A stretch of 64,000 nt of DNA from Alcaligenaceae bacterium. GTDB lineage: Bacteria; Pseudomonadota; Gammaproteobacteria; Burkholderiales; Burkholderiaceae_B. Positions 47,911 to 57,956 of this stretch are shown in pieces; position 1 is the stretch's first letter, and every line of letters begins with the position of its first letter. The notes below the pieces were generated by a model. That model worked only from the letters and a program-made list of their open reading frames with translations, searched no databases and was not told the origin of the DNA. A program made the translations under genes and the position numbers. Location of the stretch: positions 1-64,000 of the forward strand of contig JACCEO010000002.1 of the NCBI GenBank assembly GCA_013416485.1, written 5' to 3'.

Positions 47911-48450
47911 ATGTACAAACTTTTGAAATCTTTGTTATACGGGCTGTGTCTAACACTGGCCGCAATGCCATCTCATGCCCTTAATGTAGGCGATTTAGCG
48001 CCCGACTTTACCCTGCCAGGATCCGATGGTATCAACCACCAGTTGGCCGATTATCGGGGCAAGCAGGCTGTAGTTATTGCCTGGTTTCCGAAAGCGTATA
48101 CGTCTGACTGCACCATAGAGTGCAAATCATTAGCGGAAAATGGTGACAAAATTCGCGAGTTCGATGTGGCTTACTTTATGGCTAGTGTTGACCCCTTAGA
48201 AGCCAATAAAGGGTTTGCCATAGAAACTGGTGCCGACTTTCCCCTGCTAAGCGACGAAGACAAATCCGTCGCTAAAGCCTATAACGTATTGCACATACTA
48301 GGCTTTGCCAAACGGCATACCATTTACATCGGTAAAGACGGTCGGATTCTAAAGGTAGACACAGACATAACCCCGGAAACCTCTGCCGAGGACATGATAA
48401 GCAACCTAGCAAGTTTAGGTATAACACGCCGTACTGCTGGTGGTAACTAA
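47911..48450 (+). CDS. Secreted AhpC/TSA-family peroxiredoxin
   Basis: A 179-residue protein with signal peptide (ending MPSHA) and a peroxiredoxin domain. AWFPKAYTSDCTIECKSL places the peroxidatic Cys at 67 with a second Cys at 71, a BCP/PrxQ-like arrangement. It would remove peroxides in the periplasm. ATG 47911 is preferred, with GGTGAG upstream; GTG 47905 is also possible. Its stop overlaps the converging MFS gene by four bases. Confidence 0.85.
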   Translation: MYKLLKSLLYGLCLTLAAMPSHALNVGDLAPDFTLPGSDGINHQLADYRGKQAVVIAWFPKAYTSDCTIECKSLAENGDKIREFDVAYFMASVDPLEANKGFAIETGADFPLLSDEDKSVAKAYNVLHILGFAKRHTIYIGKDGRILKVDTDITPETSAEDMISNLASLGITRRTAGGN

Positions 48451-49709
48451 TGCTTGCTTGCGGCTAGGCTAGTCCAGGCAGCCAACCAAAAGCATACGGC
48501 AAACCCTGTGGCGCCTGCTACTATGGCCCAAACCACTATGTTATAGGACATGGTGCTGGCCCATAACCATGCTACTGCTGCTGGGGCCAAGGCCCTGGCT
48601 AAAGTGCTAGGAAAAATCAATAAACCATTAATTGCTCCGTAAGCCCGTTGGCTAAGCATTTCTGGAACGACCAAGCCACGTACTATAGTAAGTATGCCGT
48701 TGCAGGCTCCATAGATGATACACGTCGTGATAACCACCCATACTGTTGATGGCCTTAGTGCCATCACTATAAACACCAAAGGCAATATAGCGACCATAAA
48801 ACTGCCTATGCGCCGCATAGATAGATTTGCACCAAATACACTGATTAAAATTCGCCCAGCCACCTGAGCTGGGCCTATAGCAGCAATCGCCAAAACCACA
48901 TCGGTGCTAGATAAACCGTTCTCAAGTAGCAACGGGTACATATGAAAGGTAAACGCAGTAAAGGTGCCTGTATACGCCATTAAGGCCAGCATTAACAACC
49001 AAAACACCGGGTTATGTAAGGCCGCCCTAACCTCTTGCTTATCTGTAGTCGCTGTATTTGAAGAATCTACAGTACTAAAATTAACAGCATCGTTTTTAGA
49101 GACAATAAAGCCAAAATATGCCACAGTACAAACTACACCGTTAATTAACGCCAAGACCAATAAGGCGTCTCGCCAGCCCCAGTGATTCAGCAAAAGCTGC
49201 ACCAATGGAATAAATACCGTACTGGCAAATCCACCCCATAAGGTGATTGCGGTAATACCAGCCCTGGCCTTAGCAGGCCCGACACGGCGTGCCATCACGG
49301 CAAATGCGGGTTCATATAAAGTCGCTGCTTGAATAGCGCCTATACCAGCAATTAGTAGATAAAACCCAGATAGACTTTGAACTTGCGACCAAAGCGCTAG
49401 CAAGACCGTCGCCATTAACGACGCGCCACCCATTAGTACCCTGCCGTAACCTTTGTCAATTGCCACACCAACGGGATAGACCAAAAAACCTGCTAGCACC
49501 AGCCCCAAGGTTGCTGCGCCATAGACATCCGTTTTGGACCACATCAATTCAGCCATCATGGCTTCGGCAAGTAAAGGAAAGCTGTAATACAGCGAACCCC
49601 ACGAGCATATTTGCCCTATACCCAAGGCTATCGTAAGCGCCCGCGGATTACGTTCTATATCTGCCAAGCAAAGCGATGCTTGTTGCGTATTTCCCTGCGC
49701 GTTTAACAT
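48447..49709 (-). CDS. Major facilitator superfamily transporter
   Basis: An about 420-residue MFS protein with 12 predicted helices in two halves separated by a loop (FIVSKNDAVNF... about 215-240). KGYGRVLMGG in the loop between helices 2 and 3 is the MFS motif A region. It looks like the monocarboxylate/oxalate-formate subgroup rather than a drug pump. Substrate unknown. The start is uncertain: ATG 49709 or TTG 49724. Confidence 0.8.
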   Translation of the reverse strand: MLNAQGNTQQASLCLADIERNPRALTIALGIGQICSWGSLYYSFPLLAEAMMAELMWSKTDVYGAATLGLVLAGFLVYPVGVAIDKGYGRVLMGGASLMATVLLALWSQVQSLSGFYLLIAGIGAIQAATLYEPAFAVMARRVGPAKARAGITAITLWGGFASTVFIPLVQLLLNHWGWRDALLVLALINGVVCTVAYFGFIVSKNDAVNFSTVDSSNTATTDKQEVRAALHNPVFWLLMLALMAYTGTFTAFTFHMYPLLLENGLSSTDVVLAIAAIGPAQVAGRILISVFGANLSMRRIGSFMVAILPLVFIVMALRPSTVWVVITTCIIYGACNGILTIVRGLVVPEMLSQRAYGAINGLLIFPSTLARALAPAAVAWLWASTMSYNIVVWAIVAGATGFAVCFWLAAWTSLAASKH

Positions 49710-49917
49710 AATCACATCTATCAACTTGAGTAAGCAGTCTAGACTTTACTTAGCACAATCACCTATGGCAACGATTAAATATACTGCGGCGACATTGATA
49801 ATTCTAAAGATTTTCTTCCTGTTGCCGTTACTATTCACATTTACCTAGTATTGCTTACCCCTTGATAATTAAATAAGCGTTTAATTACAAGGTCTATCAT
49901 TGTGCGGAGAGATGTTA

Positions 49918-51669
49918 ATGCATTGGTTAAACACCATAAAAGTACGTACCAAACTCATAGGCGGCTTCTTAATTGTTGCTGGTATTGCCGCCCTCATAGG
50001 CTTGCTAGGCGTACGCTCGGCGTCAGAGCTTCACGATATCACCGAGACCATGTATGACCGTGATATCGTAGGCTTACGCTTGGCAGCCAATACCAATATA
50101 CAGCTGTTATCAGCAGAACGCGCCATGCGCAATGCAATGCTAGCTCCTACTATGGCTATTCGCCAGCAGCACATGAAGGCTATGCCTGAATACATGGCCA
50201 ATTCACGTAACGATCTGGCTCAACTTGACCCCTCTTTTACGACCAACGAAGGCCGTACACTACTGCAAGATGCCAGAAATGCTTTCGAGGAATACGAAAA
50301 ATCATTGAGCAGGGTCGCAGCTGTAGTCGCCATCGAAGCCCTAGGCGACACAGAACGTTCTATGAGCATGCTAATCGGAGAAGTCAGGCCCATCGCCAAT
50401 AAAGTTAGCGACCTGATCAACACCCTGTTACAGCTTAAATTAGATGCCGCACATGAATTGGACACTCATGCTGATGCCGAATATAAAAACATACGACTTC
50501 TCCTGATCATCTTAACTATAGCTGGTGCCGTTCTGGCCATAATCATAGGCGCACTCATCACACGGATACTTACCCGCCAGCTGGGCGGTGAACCCCTGGA
50601 AGTTGCTAATATTGCTCACTCTATTGCAGATGGCAACCTAAATACTAAAATTGATGCTGCTCGCGCGCCCAAAGGCAGTGTGGTCGATGCCATGAGCCAA
50701 ATGCAGGTTGCTTTACGTCAAGTGGTAGCAGCAGTACGCTCTAGCAGCGACAGCATAGCCACAGGCTCCAACCAAATTGCCATCGGTAACGCTGATTTGT
50801 CTCAGCGTACCGAAGAACAAGCTGCCAACATCACTGAAACCGCAGCGGCCATGGAAGAGCTATCCAGCACAGTGAAAAGCAATGCCGAAGTGGCACGCCA
50901 AGCTGCACAATTGTCATCCAGCGCTAGCTCGGCTGCCGTTGAAGGTGGCGAAGTCGTCGGCAAGGTAGTCACCACTATGGACGAAATGAACGAATCGTCC
51001 AAGAAAATCGTTGAAATTATTGACGTTATTGATGGCATAGCATTCCAGACCAATATCTTGGCCTTGAACGCGGCCGTAGAAGCCGCCCGTGCAGGCGAAC
51101 AAGGCCGTGGGTTTGCAGTAGTAGCCAGTGAAGTTCGTAGCCTGGCCCAACGCAGCGCCTCGGCAGCACGCGACATTAAGAACCTGATCGACGATAGTGT
51201 GAATAAAGTCGAAAACGGTACCAAAATGGTGTATGCCGCAGGGGAATCCATGCGTGGCATAGTCACACAGGTCAAGCACGTAACCGACCTAATCAATGAC
51301 ATTAGTGCTGCCACCACGGAACAAACCACAGGTTTGTCGCAAATTAGTGATGCCGTTGTGCAGTTAAGTGACGTAACACAGCAAAACGCCGCTTTGGTCG
51401 AAGAGTCCGCCACAGCAGCTGAAAGCCTAAGCGAGCAAGCACAACACTTAGTCGATGTGGTTAGAGTTTTCCAAATTGGTACAGAGGTGCAACAAGCAGC
51501 ACCAACGCGCACTGCACGCGCTACTAAGCCTATGCGCACCTTCACGCCAAAAGCACCCGCACCTGTTGCTGCCTCTCCTGCGAAAAGCCGTTTGCCCTTA
51601 GCGTCTGCTGCAACCAGCACAAAAACGCCTGCATCAAATAATGTCAATGATGACTGGGAAGAGTTCTAA
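49918..51669 (+). CDS. Methyl-accepting chemotaxis protein
   Basis: A 583-residue chemoreceptor. TM1 about 12-32; a periplasmic four-helix-bundle domain (LHDITETMYDRDIVGLRLAANTN); TM2 about 190-212; HAMP about 215-265; then the cytoplasmic signalling rod with the hairpin tip EIIDVIDGIAFQTNILALNAAVEAARAG-type block. The C-terminus is DDWEEF, a CheR/CheB-docking pentapeptide like NWETF. ATG 49918 is chosen because GGAGAG precedes it. The ligand is unknown. No other chemotaxis genes are adjacent. Confidence 0.92.
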   Translation: MHWLNTIKVRTKLIGGFLIVAGIAALIGLLGVRSASELHDITETMYDRDIVGLRLAANTNIQLLSAERAMRNAMLAPTMAIRQQHMKAMPEYMANSRNDLAQLDPSFTTNEGRTLLQDARNAFEEYEKSLSRVAAVVAIEALGDTERSMSMLIGEVRPIANKVSDLINTLLQLKLDAAHELDTHADAEYKNIRLLLIILTIAGAVLAIIIGALITRILTRQLGGEPLEVANIAHSIADGNLNTKIDAARAPKGSVVDAMSQMQVALRQVVAAVRSSSDSIATGSNQIAIGNADLSQRTEEQAANITETAAAMEELSSTVKSNAEVARQAAQLSSSASSAAVEGGEVVGKVVTTMDEMNESSKKIVEIIDVIDGIAFQTNILALNAAVEAARAGEQGRGFAVVASEVRSLAQRSASAARDIKNLIDDSVNKVENGTKMVYAAGESMRGIVTQVKHVTDLINDISAATTEQTTGLSQISDAVVQLSDVTQQNAALVEESATAAESLSEQAQHLVDVVRVFQIGTEVQQAAPTRTARATKPMRTFTPKAPAPVAASPAKSRLPLASAATSTKTPASNNVNDDWEEF

Positions 51670-51690
51670 ACCTTGCCCATTGTTCCAAAT

Positions 51691-51728
51691 CTAGGACTCT
51701 GATGGCTTAATTAGCCATCTAGTCCTAG
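51691..51728 (+). terminator. Long stem-loop after the chemoreceptor gene
   Basis: CTAGGACT (51691-51698) / AGTCCTAG (51721-51728) and, inside it, GATGGCT (51701-51707) / AGCCATC (51713-51719) form a 15-bp interrupted stem. No T run follows, so it could be a transcript-stabilising or Rho-independent-like element. Confidence 0.65.
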
Positions 51729-51791
51729 CATTCGTCTAAAAGTAAACTAGCTTCATCGTATGGCAAACGCCGTTATTTTTGGAGCTAGTAC

Positions 51792-52646
51792 ATGAAAAAA
51801 GTTCTAGGTGTCTACAGCGGACCACGTCCTCATTGGGTAGGCGACGGTTTCCCTGTCCGCTCTATGTTTTCTTACCAAACCCACGGCAAGTTGCTTAGTC
51901 CTTTTCTTTTACTGGATTATGCGGGACCTGCTGAATTCACACCAACCACACACAGACGTGGCGTAGGACAGCACCCTCATCGTGGCTTTGAGACCGTCAC
52001 CATCGTCTATAAAGGCGAGGTTTCCCATAAAGACTCTACGGGTAAAGGTGGCACTATAGGCCCAGGCGATGTTCAATGGATGACTGCCGGATCTGGAATC
52101 TTGCACGAGGAATACCATTCGGATGCCTTTGCAAGATCCGGAGGCTTATTTACTATGGTGCAATTGTGGGTGAACCTGCCGGCCGCCGATAAAATGGCTG
52201 CTCCGGGTTATCAGGCGATAGTTGATGCCGACATTCCAGTAATCCAATTACCAAATAATGGTGGTAAAGCCAGGATAATTGCTGGTGACTTTGCTGGTAA
52301 AGTAGGCCCTGCACATACATTTACACCTATGCATGTGTGGGATTTACACCTTAAACAAGGGAGTCTAAATGAATTTACCCTGCCCCAAGGCTGGAGCACA
52401 GCGTTAATCGTATTACAAGGGACTATACAAGTAAATGGCAATGCCATTGCACGGGAATCGCAAATGGTTGTATTGGATCAAGCTGGAGAACAGCTGGCAA
52501 TTGAAGCCAACGGCGATGCTATTGTGCTGCTGATTAGTGGCCAGCCTATTGATGAACCTATTGTGGGTTACGGTCCATTTGTGATGAACACAGAGCAGGA
52601 AATCGCGCAAGCGATGCAGGACTTTAACAGCGGTCTGTTTAACTAA
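51792..52646 (+). CDS. Pirin-family protein
   Basis: A 284-residue two-cupin pirin. The metal-binding site is in [24 protein letters not shown] (three His) and GILHEEYH (Glu). Bacterial pirins include quercetin 2,3-dioxygenases and redox-linked regulators of metabolic enzymes; the role here is unknown. It converges with ynfA, overlapping by four bases. Confidence 0.93.
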   Translation: MKKVLGVYSGPRPHWVGDGFPVRSMFSYQTHGKLLSPFLLLDYAGPAEFTPTTHRRGVGQHPHRGFETVTIVYKGEVSHKDSTGKGGTIGPGDVQWMTAGSGILHEEYHSDAFARSGGLFTMVQLWVNLPAADKMAAPGYQAIVDADIPVIQLPNNGGKARIIAGDFAGKVGPAHTFTPMHVWDLHLKQGSLNEFTLPQGWSTALIVLQGTIQVNGNAIARESQMVVLDQAGEQLAIEANGDAIVLLISGQPIDEPIVGYGPFVMNTEQEIAQAMQDFNSGLFN

Positions 52647-52966
52647 TGTTCCCAGCCTGCCACCAGTATAGCCATACCTGTTAATACCACGGCAGCGCCT
52701 AACCAGTCTATAAAGGTTAGGCGTATGCCGTCTACTACCCTTAACCAAATCAAGGCAGTAACCACATATACGCCACCATAGGCTGCATACACTCGTCCAC
52801 TGGCTGCTGGATGTAAAGTAAGTAACCACACAAATAACGCCAGACTGGCAATAGCGGGTAACAACAGCCAAATGGGTCCGCCTTTACGTAGCCATACATA
52901 GGGCAAAAAACACCCTACAATTTCTGCTAAGGCGGTCACAGAAAACAGCAGACCTGTTTTTAGCAT
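52643..52966 (-). CDS. ynfA: YnfA-family small membrane protein (UPF0060)
   Basis: A 107-residue protein with four predicted helices. [16 protein letters not shown] and [17 protein letters not shown] are the hallmark YnfA blocks. The family is related to small multidrug resistance transporters; some members are reported to export antiseptics, but the role is not settled. Confidence 0.92.
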   Translation of the reverse strand: MLKTGLLFSVTALAEIVGCFLPYVWLRKGGPIWLLLPAIASLALFVWLLTLHPAASGRVYAAYGGVYVVTALIWLRVVDGIRLTFIDWLGAAVVLTGMAILVAGWEH

Positions 52967-52989
52967 GGCGTATCGCCCCAGTCTATTTT

Positions 52990-53286
52990 TTAGATTTGTT
53001 CAAACCGATCATAACGACGTTCGGTTTGTATATCTTGATTTACCACATTATCGACACGGGCTGTGGGCGGCCCTATCAATAACCAGGACAGCATGCGATC
53101 TATAGGGTCGTGTTCGCCTTGCAACAAGGCTTCGACACGGTGGTCGTCGGTATTACGAACCCAGCCCCCTAAACCCAAGGCGTGCGCTTGCCTGACCGTA
53201 GCCGCGCGAAACCCTACGCCTTGAACATGTCCAGAAATAAGCACACTGACGGTTTCCAGTCCGTGAGGATGATGTAGTTTTTGCAT
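52990..53286 (-). CDS. acyP: Acylphosphatase
   Basis: A 98-residue enzyme with the catalytic pattern [14 protein letters not shown] (Arg) and GWVRNTDD (Asn). It hydrolyses carboxyl-phosphate bonds such as acetyl phosphate. Cytosolic. It follows the DUF411 gene on the same strand by 15 bp, at the end of the ttr-like gene block. Confidence 0.93.
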   Translation of the reverse strand: MQKLHHPHGLETVSVLISGHVQGVGFRAATVRQAHALGLGGWVRNTDDHRVEALLQGEHDPIDRMLSWLLIGPPTARVDNVVNQDIQTERRYDRFEQI

Positions 53287-53301
53287 GCAGGCAAGTGTAC
53301 C

Positions 53302-53718
53302 CTAGTCACGAGAAAATTCTTTACCTGCGAAATCCAGTGTGACCAAATTACCGTCCATTTTCCCCATACCAGGTGAGTTCACCGGCATGCCAGGAGCAGT
53401 CAGACCTTTTACATCGGGCTGAGCCAACATTTTTTGTACCGCATTGGCAGGGACATGGCCTTCAATAACTTGCCCAGTCGCATCCACAACTGCTGTGTGA
53501 CAGGACTCCATGCCACGCGGCACACCTAGTTTGTCTTTGATGGCACCCATATTGCTGGTTTTAATTTGGCGTACATCGAAACCAGACTCGAGCATGTGTT
53601 CTGCCCAGCCGGTACAACACCCACAATTAGGGTCTTGATACACCGTAACTTCCGGTTTAGCGGCATACGCCATACTTGAAGCCCCCATCAGGGCTGCAGC
53701 AATAATCAATGATTTCAT
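53302..53718 (-). CDS. DUF411 metal-binding periplasmic protein
   Basis: A 138-residue protein with signal peptide ending SMAYA and the DUF411 motif DPNCGCCTGWAEHM, two cysteines and then HTAVVDATGQVIEGHVPA. DUF411 proteins are often linked to copper and other metal resistance. It lies 20 bp downstream of ttrA on the same strand, so it may be co-transcribed with the reductase, and the copper module (cueR-copZ-copA) is only 5 kb away. Confidence 0.9.
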   Translation of the reverse strand: MKSLIIAAALMGASSMAYAAKPEVTVYQDPNCGCCTGWAEHMLESGFDVRQIKTSNMGAIKDKLGVPRGMESCHTAVVDATGQVIEGHVPANAVQKMLAQPDVKGLTAPGMPVNSPGMGKMDGNLVTLDFAGKEFSRD

Positions 53719-53738
53719 ACGTACTTCCTTAATTTTTA

Positions 53739-56700
53739 CTACACTTTTTCGATGCGTGCAGGCAAACCCTGACGTACAGTAGCGCCCGATACCCAGTCTA
53801 TCCAGACATTAGGTTGAGCACTACGTGTCGTATCTGCAAAGCCAAGATCATTCAGGTTAACACCTGCCGCCAAGGCAGGGTTAGCTGGCACAGCTTGACC
53901 ATCAATATCATGACTGCGTGCACCCAGTTCCGTATGTCCGTAACCGTATTCTATGGCTAATGCTCCCGGCATAATGCCGTCACGCACGATAGCAACAGCC
54001 ATAATTTGACCGCCTGGTGTGCTAATACGTATGGTATCGCCATTACTTACACCCATGCGCTTTGCATCGGCTCGATTCAAAGAAACGGGGTTATGCGGGT
54101 GAACTTGGCGTAAGCGATCGGCACCTATAGACATAGAACTCATCAGATTAGATTTGTACGATGTCATTAAAAATGGCCACTGATCTTCGGTGTACAAATC
54201 ACGCATCGCCCTACCGTCTGCCATACGTGTGGGATACCAAGTCGGGCAACCTTTCAGATGCTCACCTGTCATGGCATGACGTATAACAGCAATATCTTCA
54301 CTCCATATTTGCAAGCCTGCTGGCCACGCTTTGCGTATATGTTTACCTTTCCACGCTTGCTCCAAGCGGTCAAAGCGGCCGCCCCGTGTCATTAACATGG
54401 CTGCTTTACGCCATTCTTCAGGCTTAAGCTTGCTTTGCAATGCACCTAAATAAGGACTAACCCCAGTGATTTCTATATCATCATCACTGGCATCCGCTAC
54501 CGGATTACCACCCGCATAGGCGATGTTGGCCATAGCCCGTAAGTAAAAATCCTCAGCGCTGTTCAGGTCGTGTTTACCACCAGCGGTATCCGCCAAGGCC
54601 TGATCACCAAACCCAGGCATATCTAAACGCTTGGCCACAGCAATTAAAAATGCCTCGAAGCTGATGCTTTGTCCATCTGCGGTTGTTGCCACTGAAGGTT
54701 TTAATGTGGGCCATCTGACAGTGGACGACTTGGCGATAACGTCAGCCCAAGGCGCCGATACCCCCCAGCTTTCGTAGGTAACCGTATCAGGCACGATATA
54801 GTCAGCTAGCGCACTGGTTTCATTGATAAACGGATTGACCGAAATTGACAATGGCAACGCTTTCGGATCTTTCAATTTATCGAGCATGGCATTTTTTAGC
54901 CCAGGAATGGCATAGACTGGATTGCTCATGTGGTTAATCCAGACTTTGACCTTATAAGGGTAACCATTCATGCCTGATACCAGCATTTCGCTACTTAGGC
55001 CGCCTACCGCTGGGTACCAAGGTGCTTGTGCCGGATACGGTGAAACACCCGCTGCCTGCTTGCGCTTGAACTCGCTACTTTTTTCGTAATGAAAACGATT
55101 GCGAGACAAACTTAACCCCTTGGGCTGCACTTTGCCTTCAAAATTAGCAAAGTTGTAACGTGGGCCAGGACCAAAGGGACCAAAAGGACCGGCATCCAGC
55201 ACCAAGCCACCTTCCACGTTAAGGTTGCCCACCAAGGTGTTCAACATGGCAATCGCATACGCCGTGTAAAACCCAGAACCATTCATGGTGCCGCCATGCG
55301 CATCAGCAACCGCATGTTTTCCGTGCGAAGTGAACTCGTCAGCTAAAGCGACGATATCAGCGGCTGGTACACCACACAGTTCTGCGTACTCATTCAGTGT
55401 TTTAGTGTGTGCTTCTTGACGCAACATAAACAAAGAACTGCTAACTTCTACGTCTGTAGCACCGTCCGCAAAACCTGTGGTCTTGACCGTTTCACGTACA
55501 AACAACTGTGCAGGCTCTAGCGAGGTATGTGGCACCAGCTCGTTGTTTTGATTCATTACTACATAGACATCAGGGGTGTTAGCATCCCCCTCGCGGGTCC
55601 AGCCCAGGTCAGCACCACGTAAGAAGGTACCGTATCTAGGATGTTTAACGTCCGAGATCAATAAGTGCGTAGCATTGGACCAAGACGCTTCCCCTGCCTG
55701 CTCCATTGCAGCAGGACCAGGCTGCTGCAAAGATACGGCGTCATAACGCTGGTTATCGAGTATCCAACGAATCAAGCCCATAACCAAAGCCAGGTCACTA
55801 CCCGGTGTAACCGGTTGCCAGCGGTTCCCTGAACCAGCAGCCAAACTGGACGAGGTTGGTAAAATAGGAGACACAACAACATACTGAAAGGTATTTACCT
55901 TACGTGCACGTGCCTCAGCTAGCTCGCGTCCCTGTCGTTGGAAGGGATTACCAGCCTGTGCAGGAGCCGCTCCTATGAACAAGCCAAAGCTGGCATTGCT
56001 CCAGTCGGGTTTGCCATGTGGCATACCTGCGATATCACCCAAGGCAGCGCCTGCTCCGACACGGAAGCTTTGGCCGCAATAGGATCCATGATTACTGAAG
56101 TTCACCGTACCAAAGGATTGCTGAGCAAAGCGTCGTAATAATGGCGTACGGCCTTCGTTACCGGCGTCTGTTGCCAATAGCTGATTGGATAAAGGACCAT
56201 ATTCGGGGTTTTCTGGATCAATCAGGGTTTTCGTGTCATATATGGACCGTAGGCCATCGACATGACCTTCACCAAATAAGTCACCGCCCTCGCAGACCTC
56301 TTCGATTAACTGCTCGAAGGAAATCGTTTCCCATTTACCTTCGCCACGCGCTCCTACACGCTTTAGTGGTTTAAGCACACGATATGGACTGCTTTGCTGC
56401 TCTTGCATGGCAGCACCACGAGCACAGGCCGTAGCTCGGCCCTCTAGACCATGTTCACCACCCAGCATGGCATAAACCTCGCGCACAGGCAGTTCCATAG
56501 CGGCAGGCTTGGTTGTTGCGAGTGGGTGATATGGATTACCCGCCACCCTAAGAATTTTATTGTTTGCTGTGTCGATACGAACACGAACGCCACACTGTGT
56601 CCAACAGCCCAAACAGCTAGAAGGGCTAACTACCTGACCTTCTTGTGTACTTAATACACCGCTAACAGGATCAATACGAAATTCTGGGGTTAATGAATTA

Positions 56701-56873
56701 CCCCTCATGGCATGCGCTGGACGTTCGCCTGCCGTACCGGTAGCCAGTCCTTTAACTGCTTTGGTCAGTGTTTCGCCATACCCTGCAACAAATGCGGTAA
56801 GCCCGCCTGCTGCCACACCACCACGCACAAACAACTTACGTCGATCACTATTGATTTGTTCTTTCTTGCTCAT
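53739..56873 (-). CDS. ttrA: Tetrathionate reductase-like molybdopterin subunit A
   Basis: A 1044-residue molybdoenzyme. A Tat signal has twin Arg at residues 11-12 (SDRRKLFVRGG). The N-terminal [4Fe-4S] site uses Cys 87, 90, 94 and 150. NHGSYCGQS holds the probable Mo-ligand Cys. Length and companion genes (ttrB, ttrC in the order B-C-A as in Salmonella) fit the TtrA/SrdA/ArrA clade. It would reduce tetrathionate, or a related oxyanion such as selenate or arsenate, in the periplasm. No ttrRS two-component genes are next to it. The substrate is not proven. Confidence 0.82.
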   Translation of the reverse strand: MSKKEQINSDRRKLFVRGGVAAGGLTAFVAGYGETLTKAVKGLATGTAGERPAHAMRGNSLTPEFRIDPVSGVLSTQEGQVVSPSSCLGCWTQCGVRVRIDTANNKILRVAGNPYHPLATTKPAAMELPVREVYAMLGGEHGLEGRATACARGAAMQEQQSSPYRVLKPLKRVGARGEGKWETISFEQLIEEVCEGGDLFGEGHVDGLRSIYDTKTLIDPENPEYGPLSNQLLATDAGNEGRTPLLRRFAQQSFGTVNFSNHGSYCGQSFRVGAGAALGDIAGMPHGKPDWSNASFGLFIGAAPAQAGNPFQRQGRELAEARARKVNTFQYVVVSPILPTSSSLAAGSGNRWQPVTPGSDLALVMGLIRWILDNQRYDAVSLQQPGPAAMEQAGEASWSNATHLLISDVKHPRYGTFLRGADLGWTREGDANTPDVYVVMNQNNELVPHTSLEPAQLFVRETVKTTGFADGATDVEVSSSLFMLRQEAHTKTLNEYAELCGVPAADIVALADEFTSHGKHAVADAHGGTMNGSGFYTAYAIAMLNTLVGNLNVEGGLVLDAGPFGPFGPGPRYNFANFEGKVQPKGLSLSRNRFHYEKSSEFKRKQAAGVSPYPAQAPWYPAVGGLSSEMLVSGMNGYPYKVKVWINHMSNPVYAIPGLKNAMLDKLKDPKALPLSISVNPFINETSALADYIVPDTVTYESWGVSAPWADVIAKSSTVRWPTLKPSVATTADGQSISFEAFLIAVAKRLDMPGFGDQALADTAGGKHDLNSAEDFYLRAMANIAYAGGNPVADASDDDIEITGVSPYLGALQSKLKPEEWRKAAMLMTRGGRFDRLEQAWKGKHIRKAWPAGLQIWSEDIAVIRHAMTGEHLKGCPTWYPTRMADGRAMRDLYTEDQWPFLMTSYKSNLMSSMSIGADRLRQVHPHNPVSLNRADAKRMGVSNGDTIRISTPGGQIMAVAIVRDGIMPGALAIEYGYGHTELGARSHDIDGQAVPANPALAAGVNLNDLGFADTTRSAQPNVWIDWVSGATVRQGLPARIEKV

Positions 56874-56885
56874 AAGGTACTCTGT

Positions 56886-57938
56886 TTAAATCGTGGCGGT
56901 TGACGTTAAGGAATAGCAGTTATTTTTACCTGGCAATATTCCCAATACATAGGTAATTACAGCAATCAAAGCAATGCATAGGCCAAACACACCTGCTATG
57001 CCCAGCAAGCCGCTAGCTCCTAAAGGCATGTGATAGATATACAACCCAGCACCATATTTAGGTACGCCTTGCACGCTCATGAAAATAATCCATCGGAATA
57101 TCCAGGCGGCCGACAACATTACAGCAGCCACAATGAATGAGTACCAGACACCTGCCAACGCCTGATGCGAGCGTAGCAACAACACAACCACCAAGAGCCC
57201 GGCAGCAAGCGACCCCATCAAACTTAAGCGCCATACAGGGAACAATTCAAACAAACGCTGCGCCGCTATAAACGATGCTTCAAGACCCATGAGCCCAGCA
57301 ATCACCCATGCGATAGCGCACAGCCCCAGCAGGCTCACTGCAACCATGCCCAAACGGCGTAACAAAGCGGTAGGCAATGCAGCTACACCGCCCGGCAGCC
57401 AGCGCGCCACCAATAAAATGGCACCTAAGGTGCTTAACCAGCCCGTCAACGCAAAGTTCAAAGGCAAAAATATGGTATTCCACAATGGTCTGGAACGCAG
57501 TACCATGACCTCGGCACCGGTATAAACCAAAATAGAAACTGCTGATAAAGCTAACAAGACAGCGGTTACACGCAACAAACCTGTACGACCCAGCCACCAG
57601 AGCAATACAAATGCCAAGGATAAAATGACAAATACAGGTAGTAAATACGCCCCTAGCGACATCCATGACCACGGTGTGAACTGGGCATAAAAATGCCAGA
57701 ATCGCGCGGGCTGATGCAGGTCAGCCAGCAAAGACACAGGTGCGGCAATAACTGTAGTCAATAACACGGTGACTAACGCAGGCAGCAATTGACGTGCAGA
57801 AGATTGTGGACCACCAAAAACACAGGCAGCCCCCATTAAAGCGGCTGTGGCACTAATGCCCACTAGAAAAAAATACTGGACTGCCCAAGGTAGCCAAGCG
57901 ACCTCGTAAGCTGGCGTCAGCAATTCAATGATTTCCAT
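56886..57938 (-). CDS. ttrC: NrfD/TtrC-type membrane quinol-oxidising subunit
   Basis: A 350-residue integral membrane protein with about nine helices, NrfD/PsrC family. It begins MEIIELLTPAYEVAWLPWAVQYFFLVG, as TtrC does. It would take electrons from quinol and pass them through TtrB to TtrA, anchoring the complex to the inner membrane. It lies between ttrB (18 bp upstream) and ttrA (12 bp downstream). Confidence 0.85.
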   Translation of the reverse strand: MEIIELLTPAYEVAWLPWAVQYFFLVGISATAALMGAACVFGGPQSSARQLLPALVTVLLTTVIAAPVSLLADLHQPARFWHFYAQFTPWSWMSLGAYLLPVFVILSLAFVLLWWLGRTGLLRVTAVLLALSAVSILVYTGAEVMVLRSRPLWNTIFLPLNFALTGWLSTLGAILLVARWLPGGVAALPTALLRRLGMVAVSLLGLCAIAWVIAGLMGLEASFIAAQRLFELFPVWRLSLMGSLAAGLLVVVLLLRSHQALAGVWYSFIVAAVMLSAAWIFRWIIFMSVQGVPKYGAGLYIYHMPLGASGLLGIAGVFGLCIALIAVITYVLGILPGKNNCYSLTSTATI

Positions 57939-57956
57939 TACTTATCCTTGGCGAAA

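Noticed and set aside
50802-51647. 281-residue open frame opposite the chemoreceptor gene
   Set aside because: Antisense shadow of the repetitive, Ala/Ser-rich signalling domain; Ser/Cys-rich translation with no recognisable fold.
52413-52871. 152-residue open frame across the pirin-ynfA junction
   Set aside because: Overlaps two well-supported genes and its translation is not protein-like.
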